A stretch of 64,000 nt of DNA from Eubacterium nodatum ATCC 33099 (GCA_000510425.1 AZKM01000028.1:1-64000); one strand, 5' to 3'; shown: positions 8,466 to 18,666, counted from the stretch's first letter. Made by a program: numbers and translations. The notes: generated by a model from the letters alone, not told the origin.

Positions 8466-9337
8466 TATAACATCCTGAACCTTTCATCTTTTAACATGCC
8501 TATATCTTCCATAGCTTTTTTCAAAAGTCCCATCATGTGCTGTTTATCCTCTGGTAAGTTGCCTCTTAGTGACAGATAATTGGATGCGTGATTGCTTCTG
8601 AATACCACAGGCTTCGTAGGATTCATATGTTCCATCATCAAATAAGTTTCTGCAACTATTTCTTCCGGTGTCAAAAGTTCGAGTTCACCGCTTTCAACTT
8701 CTCTCATTATTGAAGCCCTTGGATCAAGCATAAGTGTGAGCAATGCCACATAAGATGCGTTCATTTTGCTGATCATCTCTCCTGTTTTGACAGCATGCTC
8801 ACGCCATCCTGCTTTTCCTGCGATTCCCGAGATAAAAGTAACCGATGCCTTAATTCCTGATTCTTCTATTGCATGAACTGCTTTTATCAAATCTTCTGCG
8901 GTTTCTCCTTTTTGAATTTTTTTGAGAACCTCATCGCTTCCTGATTCTGCTCCTAAATAAATCATCTTAACTCCATTTTCATAGAGTTCCTTTAATTCGT
9001 CAGGAGTTTTATGCAAAACATCATTTGCTCTTCCATAGACATTGACCCTTTTACACTCAGGGAAAAGTTCTTGAATTTTTTTAAGAATTATCATCAGCTT
9101 TTCATTACTTAGACAAAGAGCATCTCCATCGCAAAGGAAAATTCTTTCAACATATTTATAACTTTTTCTTGCATCTTCAAGATCCTCAATAACCTCATCC
9201 ATCCTGCGCAGATGAAATTTTTTATCCTTGTACATGCTGCAGAAGGTACACTTATTATGGGTGCATCCCACCGTAACCTGAAGTAATAAACTATACGCTT
9301 CGCTTGGAGGTCTGTAAATGTCTCCTTCGTATCTCAT
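8465..9337 (-). CDS. Radical SAM protein with CX4CX2C cluster motif
   Basis: A compact 290-residue radical SAM enzyme. The cluster motif is VGCTHNKCTFC with C25, C30 and C33, that is CX4CX2C instead of the usual CX3CX2C. This spacing is known in a subset of the Elp3/HemN-like superfamily. IFLCDGDALCL and MIYLGAESGSDEVL correspond to the SAM-binding strands. No extra domain is seen and the reaction is unknown. AGGAG lies 8 nt before the ATG. It is placed between argS and a B12-type radical SAM gene, with which it overlaps by one base. Confidence 0.8.
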   Translation of the reverse strand: MRYEGDIYRPPSEAYSLLLQVTVGCTHNKCTFCSMYKDKKFHLRRMDEVIEDLEDARKSYKYVERIFLCDGDALCLSNEKLMIILKKIQELFPECKRVNVYGRANDVLHKTPDELKELYENGVKMIYLGAESGSDEVLKKIQKGETAEDLIKAVHAIEESGIKASVTFISGIAGKAGWREHAVKTGEMISKMNASYVALLTLMLDPRASIMREVESGELELLTPEEIVAETYLMMEHMNPTKPVVFRSNHASNYLSLRGNLPEDKQHMMGLLKKAMEDIGMLKDERFRML

Positions 9338-9354
9338 CTATAGCTCTCCTAACC

Positions 9355-11073
9355 CTACATGCGTTCCGGTGCCTGCATTCCAAGTAAAGCCAATCCTCGC
9401 TTAATGGCATTTTTAGCTGCAATGGTCAGAGCAATTTTCGCCGTCTTTTCATCATCATTATCAGTCAGAATATGCTCGTCATGATAAAATCTGTTAAAAC
9501 CCTGTGCCATATTTACAACATGACGAGTTATAATTGAAGGTTCAAATTTTTCTCCCGCTTCAACAACAACTCCGGGGAAAGCATAAATCAATTTGACAAG
9601 TTCGTATGCACTGTCGCTGTTTAAATATTTAAAGTCTATATCGAGTTTCTCTGCCTTAGAAACTATGGCATCCCCTGCCTTTCTCAGTACGCTTGCCCCA
9701 CGAGCATGGGTATACTGAACATAAGGTCCGGTTTCGCCGTCGAAATTCAAAACCTTATCCCACTTAAACACATAGTCTTTAATTTTATTATTTGACAGTT
9801 CCTGAAAAATCACTGCACCGATTCCTACCTGTTTTGCAACTTCGTCAATGAAATCTGCATCGGCGGCAGGATTCTTCTCAGAAATAATTTCCCTTGTTTT
9901 TTCAACTGCCTTATTTAATACATCTTCTAAGAATACAACTCTTCCTGAGCGAGTTGACATGGTTCCTTCTTCCAAACTTACCATTCCGAAAGGAACATGA
10001 ATACAGTCCTTTACCCAGTCATAGCCCAGAAGTTCAACCACTTTCATCCACTGCTGGAAGTATAGGTTCTGCTGTGTGGCAACCACATAGATATTCTTAT
10101 AGAAATCATAAGTTTCCTTTCTATAAACTGCCGTTGCAATATCCCTTGTGCAGTATAAAGTCGAACCGTCTGACTTGGTAATGAGTGCCGGCGGCATTCC
10201 ATATTTCTCAAGGTCTACAATTTGAGCACCTCTCGAAACTTCTAACAGTCCTTTTTCTTTCAGCTCCTCAATGAACCTTTGCATCTTATCCGAATAGAAA
10301 CTCTCACCGTCCACTTCATCAAATTCGATATTCAGCATTTTATATACTCTGTTAAACTCTTTCATGGATTCTTCGCTGAACCATTTCCAGAGTTTAAGTT
10401 CTCCCTCTTCACCTTTTTCAAGGTCTACAAATGCTTTTCTCGCCTCATCATCAAGTTCAGGGTGCTTTTCCGCCTCCACATGGAATTTTGTATAGTAGTT
10501 CAATAAAGTGGTTATAGGAGCATCTTTGACATCCTGTTCATTTCCCCAGTGACGATATGCAACAATCATCTTACCGAACTGGGTACCGTAATCCCCTACA
10601 TGATTCAACCTTCTGACTTTGTATCCCAGAGCATCGTAAATCAGATAGATTGAGTTACCTATTACCGTACTTCTTATATGACCTATGTGGAAAGGTTTTG
10701 CAATATTGGGAGAAGAATATTCCACAATTACAGTTTTTCCCTCTCCCATACTTGATTTTCCAAAGTTTTCTCCATCTATCGCTTCTTCCAGAGTTGACTT
10801 TATGTAACCTTCTTTAGACAAAAACATATTCACATAAGCATTTACCTGCTGCACATCGGAAAACAGGGATTCGCCTTTGATGGATTCTGTAATGTCTGCT
10901 GCTATCATCTGAGGGGCTTTTCTCATAACTTTTGCAAGTCTGAAACATGGAAATGCATAATCTCCCATCTTTGAGTCCTGAGGAATTTCAAGAAGCTCAA
11001 TAGCATCTTCTAATGAAAGAGCATCTATCTTTGAACTAATAATCTCTGCAATTCTTTCTTTGTAGTTTACCAT
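9355..11073 (-). CDS. argS: Arginyl-tRNA synthetase
   Basis: A class I synthetase that charges tRNA-Arg in the cytosol. HIGH is at residues 129-132 within AKPFHIGHIRS; the KMSKS site is the degenerate MSTRSG, as usual for ArgRS. The N-terminal additive domain and the C-terminal anticodon-binding DALR domain (YVQYTHARGASVLRKA onward, ending in GMQAPERM) are both present. 572 residues is normal. A good AAGGAG lies 8 nt before the ATG. Its start overlaps the preceding DUF523 gene by 7 nt. Confidence 0.95.
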   Translation of the reverse strand: MVNYKERIAEIISSKIDALSLEDAIELLEIPQDSKMGDYAFPCFRLAKVMRKAPQMIAADITESIKGESLFSDVQQVNAYVNMFLSKEGYIKSTLEEAIDGENFGKSSMGEGKTVIVEYSSPNIAKPFHIGHIRSTVIGNSIYLIYDALGYKVRRLNHVGDYGTQFGKMIVAYRHWGNEQDVKDAPITTLLNYYTKFHVEAEKHPELDDEARKAFVDLEKGEEGELKLWKWFSEESMKEFNRVYKMLNIEFDEVDGESFYSDKMQRFIEELKEKGLLEVSRGAQIVDLEKYGMPPALITKSDGSTLYCTRDIATAVYRKETYDFYKNIYVVATQQNLYFQQWMKVVELLGYDWVKDCIHVPFGMVSLEEGTMSTRSGRVVFLEDVLNKAVEKTREIISEKNPAADADFIDEVAKQVGIGAVIFQELSNNKIKDYVFKWDKVLNFDGETGPYVQYTHARGASVLRKAGDAIVSKAEKLDIDFKYLNSDSAYELVKLIYAFPGVVVEAGEKFEPSIITRHVVNMAQGFNRFYHDEHILTDNDDEKTAKIALTIAAKNAIKRGLALLGMQAPERM

Positions 11074-11507
11074 CTGTCTATCTCCTTTTCAGATATTATT
11101 TTTATATTCTTTTCCTTTAAAATCTTTACAAATATACCGTCACCATCAATCAGTGTCTTTGAAAAAGTACCGTCGTATATTCTTCCGTTCCCGCATGATG
11201 GGCTGTTTGCTTTTAAAATTGCCCCTTCAATATTTTCTCGTCGCCTCTCTGCCTGTTTTAAAACATGTTCCCATGCCCTTTCGGCACCGAATTCAAACTC
11301 CTGCGTTCTGTCCAATCCATCCCTGTCTATAATCCTATCTCCTTTTATTTCTGCCGGTTCTCTTGGATTTGTAAGCCCACCCATAGTTTCCGGACATACC
11401 GTACAGCAGGAATGATTCTGATAAAATTCTATCACTTTTTGATTTTCATTATTGCTGCCATCATATTTACAGTTGTTTCCAAGCAGGCAGCTGCTGATAA
11501 TATACAT
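11067..11507 (-). CDS. DUF523 family protein
   Basis: A small 146-residue protein of the DUF523 (YbbK-like) family. It starts with the typical ISSCLLGNNCKYDG and continues with CPETMGGL and KANSPSCGNGRIYDG. The conserved cysteines suggest metal or cluster binding, but no function is established. It follows mutS2 by 3 nt and overlaps argS, so it belongs to the same transcript. Confidence 0.85.
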   Translation of the reverse strand: MYIISSCLLGNNCKYDGSNNENQKVIEFYQNHSCCTVCPETMGGLTNPREPAEIKGDRIIDRDGLDRTQEFEFGAERAWEHVLKQAERRRENIEGAILKANSPSCGNGRIYDGTFSKTLIDGDGIFVKILKEKNIKIISEKEIDRW

Positions 11508-11510
11508 TTT

Positions 11511-13892
11511 TCACTCCATTTTTAGCGTAACAACGGTTACACCCTCTCCGCCTTCGTTATAATTTCCGGCTTTGAATGATGCAACATGTTTATTCCTTTT
11601 CAGATATTCTCTGATACCTTTCTGCAAAATGCCATTACCTTTTCCATGTATAATATATACACTCTTAAGTCCTGCCATAAATGCATCGTCAAGATATTTT
11701 TCAACCTCCATCCTGGCACTGTCAAGGTTTTCACCCTGCACATTGCACGAGGTTTTCACTGACATAGTCTTATTCTTGAGCAGATTTCCGTACACGGCTT
11801 TTGAGTTTTGTTTTTTCCTGCTCTTTTTTCCGTCAACTATCAGCATTATATCTGAAATTTTAACGTTCATTTTCATAATTCCCAGCTGAATCTGAAGTTC
11901 ACCCTTTACATCGGGAAGTGTCAAAATCTCTCCATTTTGGTTAAGGGAAAGAACCCGAACTGTATCTCCAATTTTAAGATCATCGGCACTTACCGGGCTG
12001 CTGTTAACTTTCTGCACCGCCCTCTCTGCAAATTTCTTTTCCTTTTCTCTCAGGCGCTCTCTGTTGATGTCAAAATTTTTATTCCTCTCCCCAAGGCTTT
12101 CCAGTTTTGAAAGGTCTCTAAGCTCTTTTTTAACCTCCATTGCAGTCTCTTTAGCCTCTTTAATCATCCTTCTTGCCTCAACTCTGGCATCTGCCAAAAG
12201 TTTCTCCTTCTGTGCTTCAAATTCTGCTTTTTTTTGTTCAATTATTCTCTGTTCATTCCTGATTGCTTCTGTTATTTTTACGGCTTCATCTCTTTCAAGT
12301 TCTGCTCTTTTCTTATCTTCTTCAAGAGCTAGAAGAACATCCTCAAACTCCACATCTTCCTGCTTCAACAACTTCTCCGCCCTTTGAATTATATTTTCCG
12401 GAAGTCCCAATTTACTTGAAATTAGAAAAGCATTGGATTTTCCCGGCGTTCCGAGGCGAAGTCTGTATGTAGGACTGAGAGTTTCCACATCAAACTCCAT
12501 GGATGCATTTTCTACCCCGGGTGTTGAAATGGCATACTTTTTGATTTCATTGTAATGAGTCGTTGCAACTGTTATTGCTCCTCGTTCAAAAATTGAATCG
12601 AGAATTGATATCGCAAGAGCTGCTCCTTCTGTAGGATCGGTTCCCGCCCCCAGTTCATCCACAAGTACAAGTGTGTTTTTACCTGATTTATTCACAATTT
12701 CCACAATATTTTTCATGTGAGACGAAAAAGTGGAAAGACTCTGTTCAATACTTTGTTCATCACCAATATCTGCAAATATATTTTCGAATATAGGCATGTT
12801 GCTTATCGCCAGTGCGGGTATATGCAGACCCGATTGAGCCATCACAGACAAAAGACCTATGGTCTTAAGTGTCACAGTTTTTCCTCCCGTATTGGGACCG
12901 GTAATAACAAGACTCCTAAAATCTTTTCCCAAAGTAACCGATATAGGAACAACTTTCTCTGCATCTATGAGGGGATGTCTTGCCTGCTTCAAAACCATTA
13001 TTCCCTCTTCATTTATTCCGGGTTCATTTCCCTTCATTTTAAGGGAAAGCTTACCTTTAGCCATTATAAAATCCAATCTGGTCAACAGCCTTTGAGTATT
13101 TATCAAGTCCTTACCGGCTTCAGCGACTCTGTCGGAAAGCTCCTGTAGAATCTTTGCTATTTCAACATTCTCGGCTATTTCAAGTTCACGAAGCTCATTA
13201 TTCATATTAACGATCTGCTGCGGCTCAATAAACAAGGTAGCACCTGCTCTTGACTGGTCATGCACAATGCCCGGAAAACGACTTCTGTGCTCCTGTTTAA
13301 CCGGGATTACATATCTGCCATCCTTAATTGTCACCAGTGTGTCCTGCAAATACTGTCTGTTGCTTTGACTATTTGCAATGTGATTAAGTTTATTTCGTAT
13401 ACTGTCGTTTTTCTGCTTAATTTCCCTTCTAATCTGTTTCAACCCGGAAGAAGCATTATCGGCAATCTCATCTTCAGACAAAATACATCTGTCTATATCT
13501 GCCCTAAGATTTGGATAAGCAACGATTAACTCTACCAAAGATATTATCAGGGGAATATCGGGAATATCCGACTTTATAAAACTGACTACATTTTCACTTG
13601 CAGACAAATTATAATGCACCATTAAAAGTTGTTTAGCAGTCAATACTCCACCTTTTTCCGCAAGGGATACAATTCTCTCAATGTCATATATTCCCTCTGT
13701 AGGAAGGCTTCCTTTATGCACAATAAGGTCAACTGCCTGCGTAGTTGACCTTAGCTCTTCTGATATAGCACGAATATTTGTGTCAGGGCAAAGATTTTTT
13801 GCCATATCCTTAGACATTCGGCATGTTGCCTCTGCTGTCAAAAGTTCTATTATTTTTTTGTATTCTAAAATATTAAGTGCTTTTTCGTTCAT
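11511..13892 (-). CDS. mutS2: MutS2 ATPase/endonuclease (ribosome rescue or recombination control)
   Basis: A 793-residue MutS2, lacking the MutS1 mismatch-reading domain. The core domain leads into Walker A GPNTGGKT (332-339), the ABC-type signature around EQSLSTFSSHMKN and Walker B LVLVDELGAGTDP. A long charged coiled coil follows (about 510-625) and the C-terminus is a Smr nuclease domain (about 715-793) with VYIIHGKGNGILQKGI. In Bacillus MutS2 splits collided ribosomes; in other species it suppresses recombination. AGAGGAT sits 9 nt before the ATG. Its place after zapA is the usual Firmicutes order. Confidence 0.95.
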   Translation of the reverse strand: MNEKALNILEYKKIIELLTAEATCRMSKDMAKNLCPDTNIRAISEELRSTTQAVDLIVHKGSLPTEGIYDIERIVSLAEKGGVLTAKQLLMVHYNLSASENVVSFIKSDIPDIPLIISLVELIVAYPNLRADIDRCILSEDEIADNASSGLKQIRREIKQKNDSIRNKLNHIANSQSNRQYLQDTLVTIKDGRYVIPVKQEHRSRFPGIVHDQSRAGATLFIEPQQIVNMNNELRELEIAENVEIAKILQELSDRVAEAGKDLINTQRLLTRLDFIMAKGKLSLKMKGNEPGINEEGIMVLKQARHPLIDAEKVVPISVTLGKDFRSLVITGPNTGGKTVTLKTIGLLSVMAQSGLHIPALAISNMPIFENIFADIGDEQSIEQSLSTFSSHMKNIVEIVNKSGKNTLVLVDELGAGTDPTEGAALAISILDSIFERGAITVATTHYNEIKKYAISTPGVENASMEFDVETLSPTYRLRLGTPGKSNAFLISSKLGLPENIIQRAEKLLKQEDVEFEDVLLALEEDKKRAELERDEAVKITEAIRNEQRIIEQKKAEFEAQKEKLLADARVEARRMIKEAKETAMEVKKELRDLSKLESLGERNKNFDINRERLREKEKKFAERAVQKVNSSPVSADDLKIGDTVRVLSLNQNGEILTLPDVKGELQIQLGIMKMNVKISDIMLIVDGKKSRKKQNSKAVYGNLLKNKTMSVKTSCNVQGENLDSARMEVEKYLDDAFMAGLKSVYIIHGKGNGILQKGIREYLKRNKHVASFKAGNYNEGGEGVTVVTLKME

Positions 13893-13901
13893 CGAACAAT
13901 T

Positions 13902-14363
13902 TTATCCTCTTTGGATTTTTTCTAACTGGCTCTTAAGCTGAATATTCTCCATTTGAAGGTCAAAAATCTGGTTTTCAAATTCTGAACATCTCTCTTTAAG
14001 GTCCTTGAATTTCTTATCTTCTTTTTGTCCGTCCAGTTTCATCTTGTCCATAGCTTCACGAAGCTGTTTATAATTTTTCTTCGCATCTTCCCAAAGTTTA
14101 ATGTAATGAGCCGTATCTCTTTCCAGCTGTTCATTTGCAGTCTTAAGTCTATCCATTTCATCCTTTTCGTCAAAGAATTCCTCAGCGATGTTTATTGATG
14201 TCAAAACGGCAATAGCACTTGTTCCATTGCGTCCCATAACCTTTGAAATAAGGTGCATACGGTCATCAACATATCCTGCAATTTTTTCTATTTCCTTCTG
14301 AGTTTTATCTCCTGTAATGGTATAGGTCTGCCCATAAATTTTCACATCTACTTTATCGCTCAT
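13902..14363 (-). CDS. zapA: Cell division protein ZapA
   Basis: ZapA binds and bundles FtsZ filaments. The N-terminal domain (residues 1-60) has the family pattern VDVKIYGQTYTITG and the helix IEKIAGYVDDRMHLI. The remainder is a long coiled coil (about 75-153), longer than in the shortest ZapA proteins. AGAGGTGAG precedes the ATG. It lies between pheT and mutS2. Confidence 0.9.
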   Translation of the reverse strand: MSDKVDVKIYGQTYTITGDKTQKEIEKIAGYVDDRMHLISKVMGRNGTSAIAVLTSINIAEEFFDEKDEMDRLKTANEQLERDTAHYIKLWEDAKKNYKQLREAMDKMKLDGQKEDKKFKDLKERCSEFENQIFDLQMENIQLKSQLEKIQRG

Positions 14364-14387
14364 AATCTCACCTCTCTATCTAATACC

Positions 14388-16829
14388 TTAATCACGAAGT
14401 ACAGCACCAAACCGTTTTTTCAACATCTCCACCACTGCATTGTGAGCATGGTCAGCCTCTTCATCGGTTAAAGTCTTATTTTTATCTCTATACTTCAGGC
14501 TGAAAGCAACACTCTTTTTACCTTTTCCAACCTGAGCACCTCTATATACATCAAACAGCTTAATGTCTTCTAAAATTTCTGTCTCCAGTTCTTTCACCGC
14601 TTCTTCAATGCTGCCTACTTCCAAGTTTTCTTCAACAATCAATGCCATATCTCTGCCTGTTGCCGGATATTTCGGTAAATGTTCAAACTGAATTTCTCTA
14701 TCTGCAATTTCAAATAAAAGATCTAAGAATAACTCCGAACAGTAAACTCTGGTATCTATATTAAAATTATCTAAAACATCAGGGTGTATCTCACCCATTA
14801 TTCCCAGCTCAACTTCTCCGCCATGGTCATCTTTTGATAAAACTCTTGCACATCTGCCCGGATGATATACACCGTATTCACGCTCTGCAACAAATCTGAC
14901 ATTAGAAATTCCAAGCTTGTTTAATAGTGCCTCAATCATTCCTTTTAAGGTGTAGAAGGATTCATCCTCTCCATAACAGCCTATGGAAAGATTATACGCT
15001 TCATCCGGAAGTCCGTGAGCATCTATTAGATTTTTCATAAATGTATTTCCGATTTCAAATGCTTTAACACATTCTATTTTTCTTGAAAAGTTTCTGGACA
15101 ATGTGTCAAGCATTCCCGGAGTCAATATGGTTCTAAGGGCTGAGGTTTCCTCTCCCATCGGATTTATCATTCTGACAAAATTTCTTTCCCAGGAGTCTTC
15201 ATCTATACCTATCTTATCCAATATTTTATCATTTGAGAAAGAATATGTCTGAATCTCATTGGCACCCATTCCACAAAGAGTATCCCTGACAAGTTCTCTC
15301 AGATCCCATTCACGCGGGAAATCTGCTTTTGAAGTGCAATTTGGAAGTGTCACAGGAAGATTATCATACCCATACATTCTGGCAACTTCTTCCACATAGT
15401 CAACTTCTTCCAGAAGATCCGTTCTAACTGTAGGCGGAGTGATAAACATATTATCTCCATCACCTTCAACTTCCATCTCAAGACTATCAAAATATTTCAC
15501 CATTTCGTCTCTGGAAATATCCGTACCTAAAACCTTATTTATCCGACTTACTCTTGCACATACCGTCGGAGCTTTAATTTCATTTGGATACACATCCACA
15601 CTGCCCCTAAGCACCGTCCCGCACTGCATAAGCTCAACCAACTTACACACTCTGTCTGCAGCGGCTTCGCATAGATTGGGATCGATACCTTTCTCGTATC
15701 TTCCTGAGGCTTCGGTTCTGAGCCCTAATTTCTTAGAGGTAATCCTCACACTGTTAGAAACGAAGTTAGCAGACTCTATAACTACTGTGGCTGTATCTTC
15801 AGTTACTTCCGAATTAAGACCTCCCATAACACCTGCAACTGCAACAGACTTCTTGCTATCCTTAATCATGAGCATGCTTTGGTCAAGTTCCCTTTCTGTT
15901 CCGTCAAGGGTGGTGAATTTTTCACCGGACTGTGCCGGTTCAACCACGATTTCGGAGCCTTCAAGCTTGGTTATGTCAAAGGCATGAAGGGGCTGACCAT
16001 ATTCAAGCATTACGAAGTTTGTAATGTCCACTATATTGTTTATAGGTCGCATTCCTGCAGCCATAAGTCTTTTCTGAATCCACCACGGGGACTGTTCTAT
16101 TTTAACATCTTTGATCACCCTTGCGGTGTATCTTGGACAAAGTTCCGAGCGAACCTCAACAGAAATATATTCTTCCGACCTTTCAGTTGAAGCTTTAAGC
16201 TCGATATCCGGATATTTCATCCTTTCACCAAAGGTGGCAGCCGCTTCTCTTGCCATTCCAAGCATAGACAAACAGTCAGGTCTATTTGGAGTGATTTCAA
16301 AATCAACTGCATAGTCTTTAAGACCTAAAACCTGCACAATGTCTTTTCCTAATGAATCATCCCAGCTTCCCGGCAAAATCCAAATCCCGTCATTGGAAAA
16401 CATTGGAGAAACTTTTTCATCAAATCCAAGTTCGGTAGCTGCACATAACATACCGTGGCTTTCAACTCCACGGAGAAAGCCCTTTTTTATTTCTACGCCA
16501 TCCTCAGTCTTAGGCTGACCGTGAAGTGGTCCCGGAATTCTGCTTCCCGGAACAGCTACGGGAACATAAGCTCCTTCAAATATGTTATCGGCACCTGTCA
16601 CAATCTGTGTAAGATCCCCTCCTAAATTAATCATGCAAACCTTCAGGCGGTCTGCATCGGGATGATTTTCTATCCTGTCAATTCTTCCGATCTTTACATT
16701 TTCAATCCCTGTGCCCAGTTCTTTGCAGGTTTCCAGATTGGATCCTGTCATTATCATTTTATCACAAAACTCTTCTACAGAAGTATTTATGTCTACATAG
16801 TCTTTTAACCAATTAAGTGATACTATCAT
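14388..16829 (-). CDS. pheT: Phenylalanyl-tRNA synthetase beta subunit
   Basis: The beta chain of the heterotetrameric PheRS. In order: an EMAP-like tRNA-binding domain (about 40-150), the B3/B4 editing region (about 215-390, ITPNRPDCLSMLGMAREAA and GVMGGLNSEVT), the B5 domain (about 405-475), the catalytic-like core, and the C-terminal ferredoxin-fold anticodon-binding domain ending VVEMLKKRFGAVLRD. 813 residues is usual for the full-length bacterial form. GGAGGG stands 9 nt before the ATG. pheS ends 16 nt upstream. Confidence 0.97.
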   Translation of the reverse strand: MIVSLNWLKDYVDINTSVEEFCDKMIMTGSNLETCKELGTGIENVKIGRIDRIENHPDADRLKVCMINLGGDLTQIVTGADNIFEGAYVPVAVPGSRIPGPLHGQPKTEDGVEIKKGFLRGVESHGMLCAATELGFDEKVSPMFSNDGIWILPGSWDDSLGKDIVQVLGLKDYAVDFEITPNRPDCLSMLGMAREAAATFGERMKYPDIELKASTERSEEYISVEVRSELCPRYTARVIKDVKIEQSPWWIQKRLMAAGMRPINNIVDITNFVMLEYGQPLHAFDITKLEGSEIVVEPAQSGEKFTTLDGTERELDQSMLMIKDSKKSVAVAGVMGGLNSEVTEDTATVVIESANFVSNSVRITSKKLGLRTEASGRYEKGIDPNLCEAAADRVCKLVELMQCGTVLRGSVDVYPNEIKAPTVCARVSRINKVLGTDISRDEMVKYFDSLEMEVEGDGDNMFITPPTVRTDLLEEVDYVEEVARMYGYDNLPVTLPNCTSKADFPREWDLRELVRDTLCGMGANEIQTYSFSNDKILDKIGIDEDSWERNFVRMINPMGEETSALRTILTPGMLDTLSRNFSRKIECVKAFEIGNTFMKNLIDAHGLPDEAYNLSIGCYGEDESFYTLKGMIEALLNKLGISNVRFVAEREYGVYHPGRCARVLSKDDHGGEVELGIMGEIHPDVLDNFNIDTRVYCSELFLDLLFEIADREIQFEHLPKYPATGRDMALIVEENLEVGSIEEAVKELETEILEDIKLFDVYRGAQVGKGKKSVAFSLKYRDKNKTLTDEEADHAHNAVVEMLKKRFGAVLRD

Positions 16830-16845
16830 ATCTGTCTATGCCCTC

Positions 16846-17868
16846 CTATTTGAACTGGTCGATGAATCTCATATCGTTCTCATATAGAAGTCTGATGTCA
16901 TCTATTCCGTATTTTAGCATTGCAATTCTTTCAACGCCCATTCCCACCGCAAATCCTGTATATTTTTCAGAATCTATTCCACCTGCTTCATGCACATGCG
17001 GGTGTGTCATACCGCAACCTAAAATTTCAATCCATCCGCTTCCTTTACAGACATTACAGCCTTTTCCACCACATTTAAAGCACGATACATCCATTTCCGC
17101 ACTGGGTTCTGTAAAAGGAAAATGATGCGGTCTGAATTTAGTTTTAGTCGCAGGACCGAAAAGTTTCTTCGCCATAAGATCCAATGATCCTTTAAGATCT
17201 GCCATAGTTATATCCTCACCTACAACCATCATCTCCACCTGATGAAAGGTTGGTGAATGAGTTGCATCCGGAGTATCACAACGAAAACATCTTCCCGGCA
17301 TAATAACTTTATAAGGTACCTGCAGTTCTTTTTCCGCTCTCACTTCTCCCGATGAGGTGTGTGGTCGTAGAACTATACCTTTATCAATATAAAAGGTATC
17401 GGTTATATCCCTTGCAGGATGAAATTCCGGCGAGTTCAATCCATCAAAAGTGTTAAATACAGTGTCCACCTCAGGGCTTTCATAAACTGCATAGCCCATT
17501 GAACGAAAGATTCCCACGATTTCATTTATCACCTGAGTTATAGGATGTTTTACTCCAACTTTAGGAATAATACCCGGCTCGGTTACATCTATGGTTTCAG
17601 CTTTAAATCTTGCCTTTTTTGCCTGTTCCTTAACCATCGCAACTTTTTCATTGAGCATTGTCTCAAACTTTGCCTTTGCCTTATTGGCAGCCATACCCAT
17701 TTCCTTTTTCTCCTCAGGGGAAAGTTTACCCATCCCTCTAAGGATTTGCGTAAGCTGACCTTTTTTTCCCATAACTTTGATACGAATTTCCTCTGTATCA
17801 TCTATAGACACAGCTTTTTCGAGCTGCATCCTAGCCTCTTCCAATACCTTCTCTAATTTTTCCTGCAT
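16846..17868 (-). CDS. pheS: Phenylalanyl-tRNA synthetase alpha subunit
   Basis: The catalytic alpha chain of PheRS, 340 residues. An N-terminal coiled coil (1-90) binds tRNA, and the class II core carries motif 2 (GRCFRCDTPDATHSPTFHQVE) and motif 3 (GFAVGMGVERIAMLKYGI). A ...CFKCGGKGCNVCKGSGW cysteine-rich segment is the zinc-like insertion common in Firmicutes PheS. GAGG is 7 nt before the ATG. No T-box leader is visible in the 18 nt between this gene and the upstream methyltransferase gene. Confidence 0.97.
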   Translation of the reverse strand: MQEKLEKVLEEARMQLEKAVSIDDTEEIRIKVMGKKGQLTQILRGMGKLSPEEKKEMGMAANKAKAKFETMLNEKVAMVKEQAKKARFKAETIDVTEPGIIPKVGVKHPITQVINEIVGIFRSMGYAVYESPEVDTVFNTFDGLNSPEFHPARDITDTFYIDKGIVLRPHTSSGEVRAEKELQVPYKVIMPGRCFRCDTPDATHSPTFHQVEMMVVGEDITMADLKGSLDLMAKKLFGPATKTKFRPHHFPFTEPSAEMDVSCFKCGGKGCNVCKGSGWIEILGCGMTHPHVHEAGGIDSEKYTGFAVGMGVERIAMLKYGIDDIRLLYENDMRFIDQFK

Positions 17869-17886
17869 GTTAATACCTCATGAAAT

Positions 17887-18666
17887 TTATTGTCTTACAG
17901 CCTCGTACATTAAAATGCCGGCAGCCACTGCTGCATTTAATGACTCAAGTTCTCCTGCCATGGGAATAGTGACTCTGCAGTCTGCAGCTTCCACAATTTC
18001 AGCACTACATCCATTTCCTTCGTTTCCGATAACAAGAACCACTCCTTCTTTAAGGTTTATGTTATAATATTTATAGTCACCTTCTAGGATTGATACCGTA
18101 AGTTTTTTATTTAATTTTTTAACCAGCTCAAATAATTCATCTGTCGATGAAATATAGAGTATCGGAACTCTAAACAAAGCTCCCGCTGCCGCTCTAACAA
18201 CCTTGGGGGAGTAAACATCGGCTGTTCCTCTTATACAGATAACACCTCTGTACCCTGCCCCTTCTGCAGTCCTAATTACTGTTCCAATATTTCCCGGATC
18301 TTGAAGTCTATCCAAAACGACCAGATTATCTTTAGCATCGCAAAGTCTTCCAAAATCTGAAATTCCGGTAACCTTTTTTTTAATGACTGCCATGACTCCC
18401 TGACTTGTTTTGGTACCTGCTACCTGTGAAAAAAGATTATGACTCAGCTTATACGTGGCAGTTTTCATACCATAAGTGAAAGCAGCATCTTCTCTCAATA
18501 TAACCTTATCGATCAGATGTCCATATCTTATAGCCTCAAATAAAAGATTTTCACCTTCCACAAGGTATTTACCCATTTCATCTCTATATTTCTTTTGATT
18601 CAGTTTAACCAGTTCTTTGTATATTTTATTGTCTTTTGATGAAATAATCTTATCCATATATAGCAT
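17887..18666 (-). CDS. TrmH/SpoU family RNA 2'-O-methyltransferase
   Basis: A SPOUT-fold methyltransferase, probably acting on 23S rRNA. A substrate-binding N-terminal domain (GKYLVEGENLLFEAI) is followed by motif 1 DPGNIGTVIRTAEG, motif 2 LVIGNEGNG and motif 3 SLNAAVAAGILMYEA, which form the knotted SAM site. Two ATGs are possible, 18664-18666 and 18655-18657 (MDKIISS). The second gives the N-terminus usual in the family, and neither has a clear ribosome binding site. The start lies directly against the ftsZ terminator hairpin, so expression may depend on read-through or on a start very close to the AUG. The family partner in Bacillus (YsgA) is also upstream of pheS. Confidence 0.88.
   Translation of the reverse strand: MLYMDKIISSKDNKIYKELVKLNQKKYRDEMGKYLVEGENLLFEAIRYGHLIDKVILREDAAFTYGMKTATYKLSHNLFSQVAGTKTSQGVMAVIKKKVTGISDFGRLCDAKDNLVVLDRLQDPGNIGTVIRTAEGAGYRGVICIRGTADVYSPKVVRAAAGALFRVPILYISSTDELFELVKKLNKKLTVSILEGDYKYYNINLKEGVVLVIGNEGNGCSAEIVEAADCRVTIPMAGELESLNAAVAAGILMYEAVRQ

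Noticed and set aside
17869-17886. Possible T-box or promoter before pheS
   Set aside because: Only 18 nt separate pheS from the upstream gene; no specifier or antiterminator sequence can fit.
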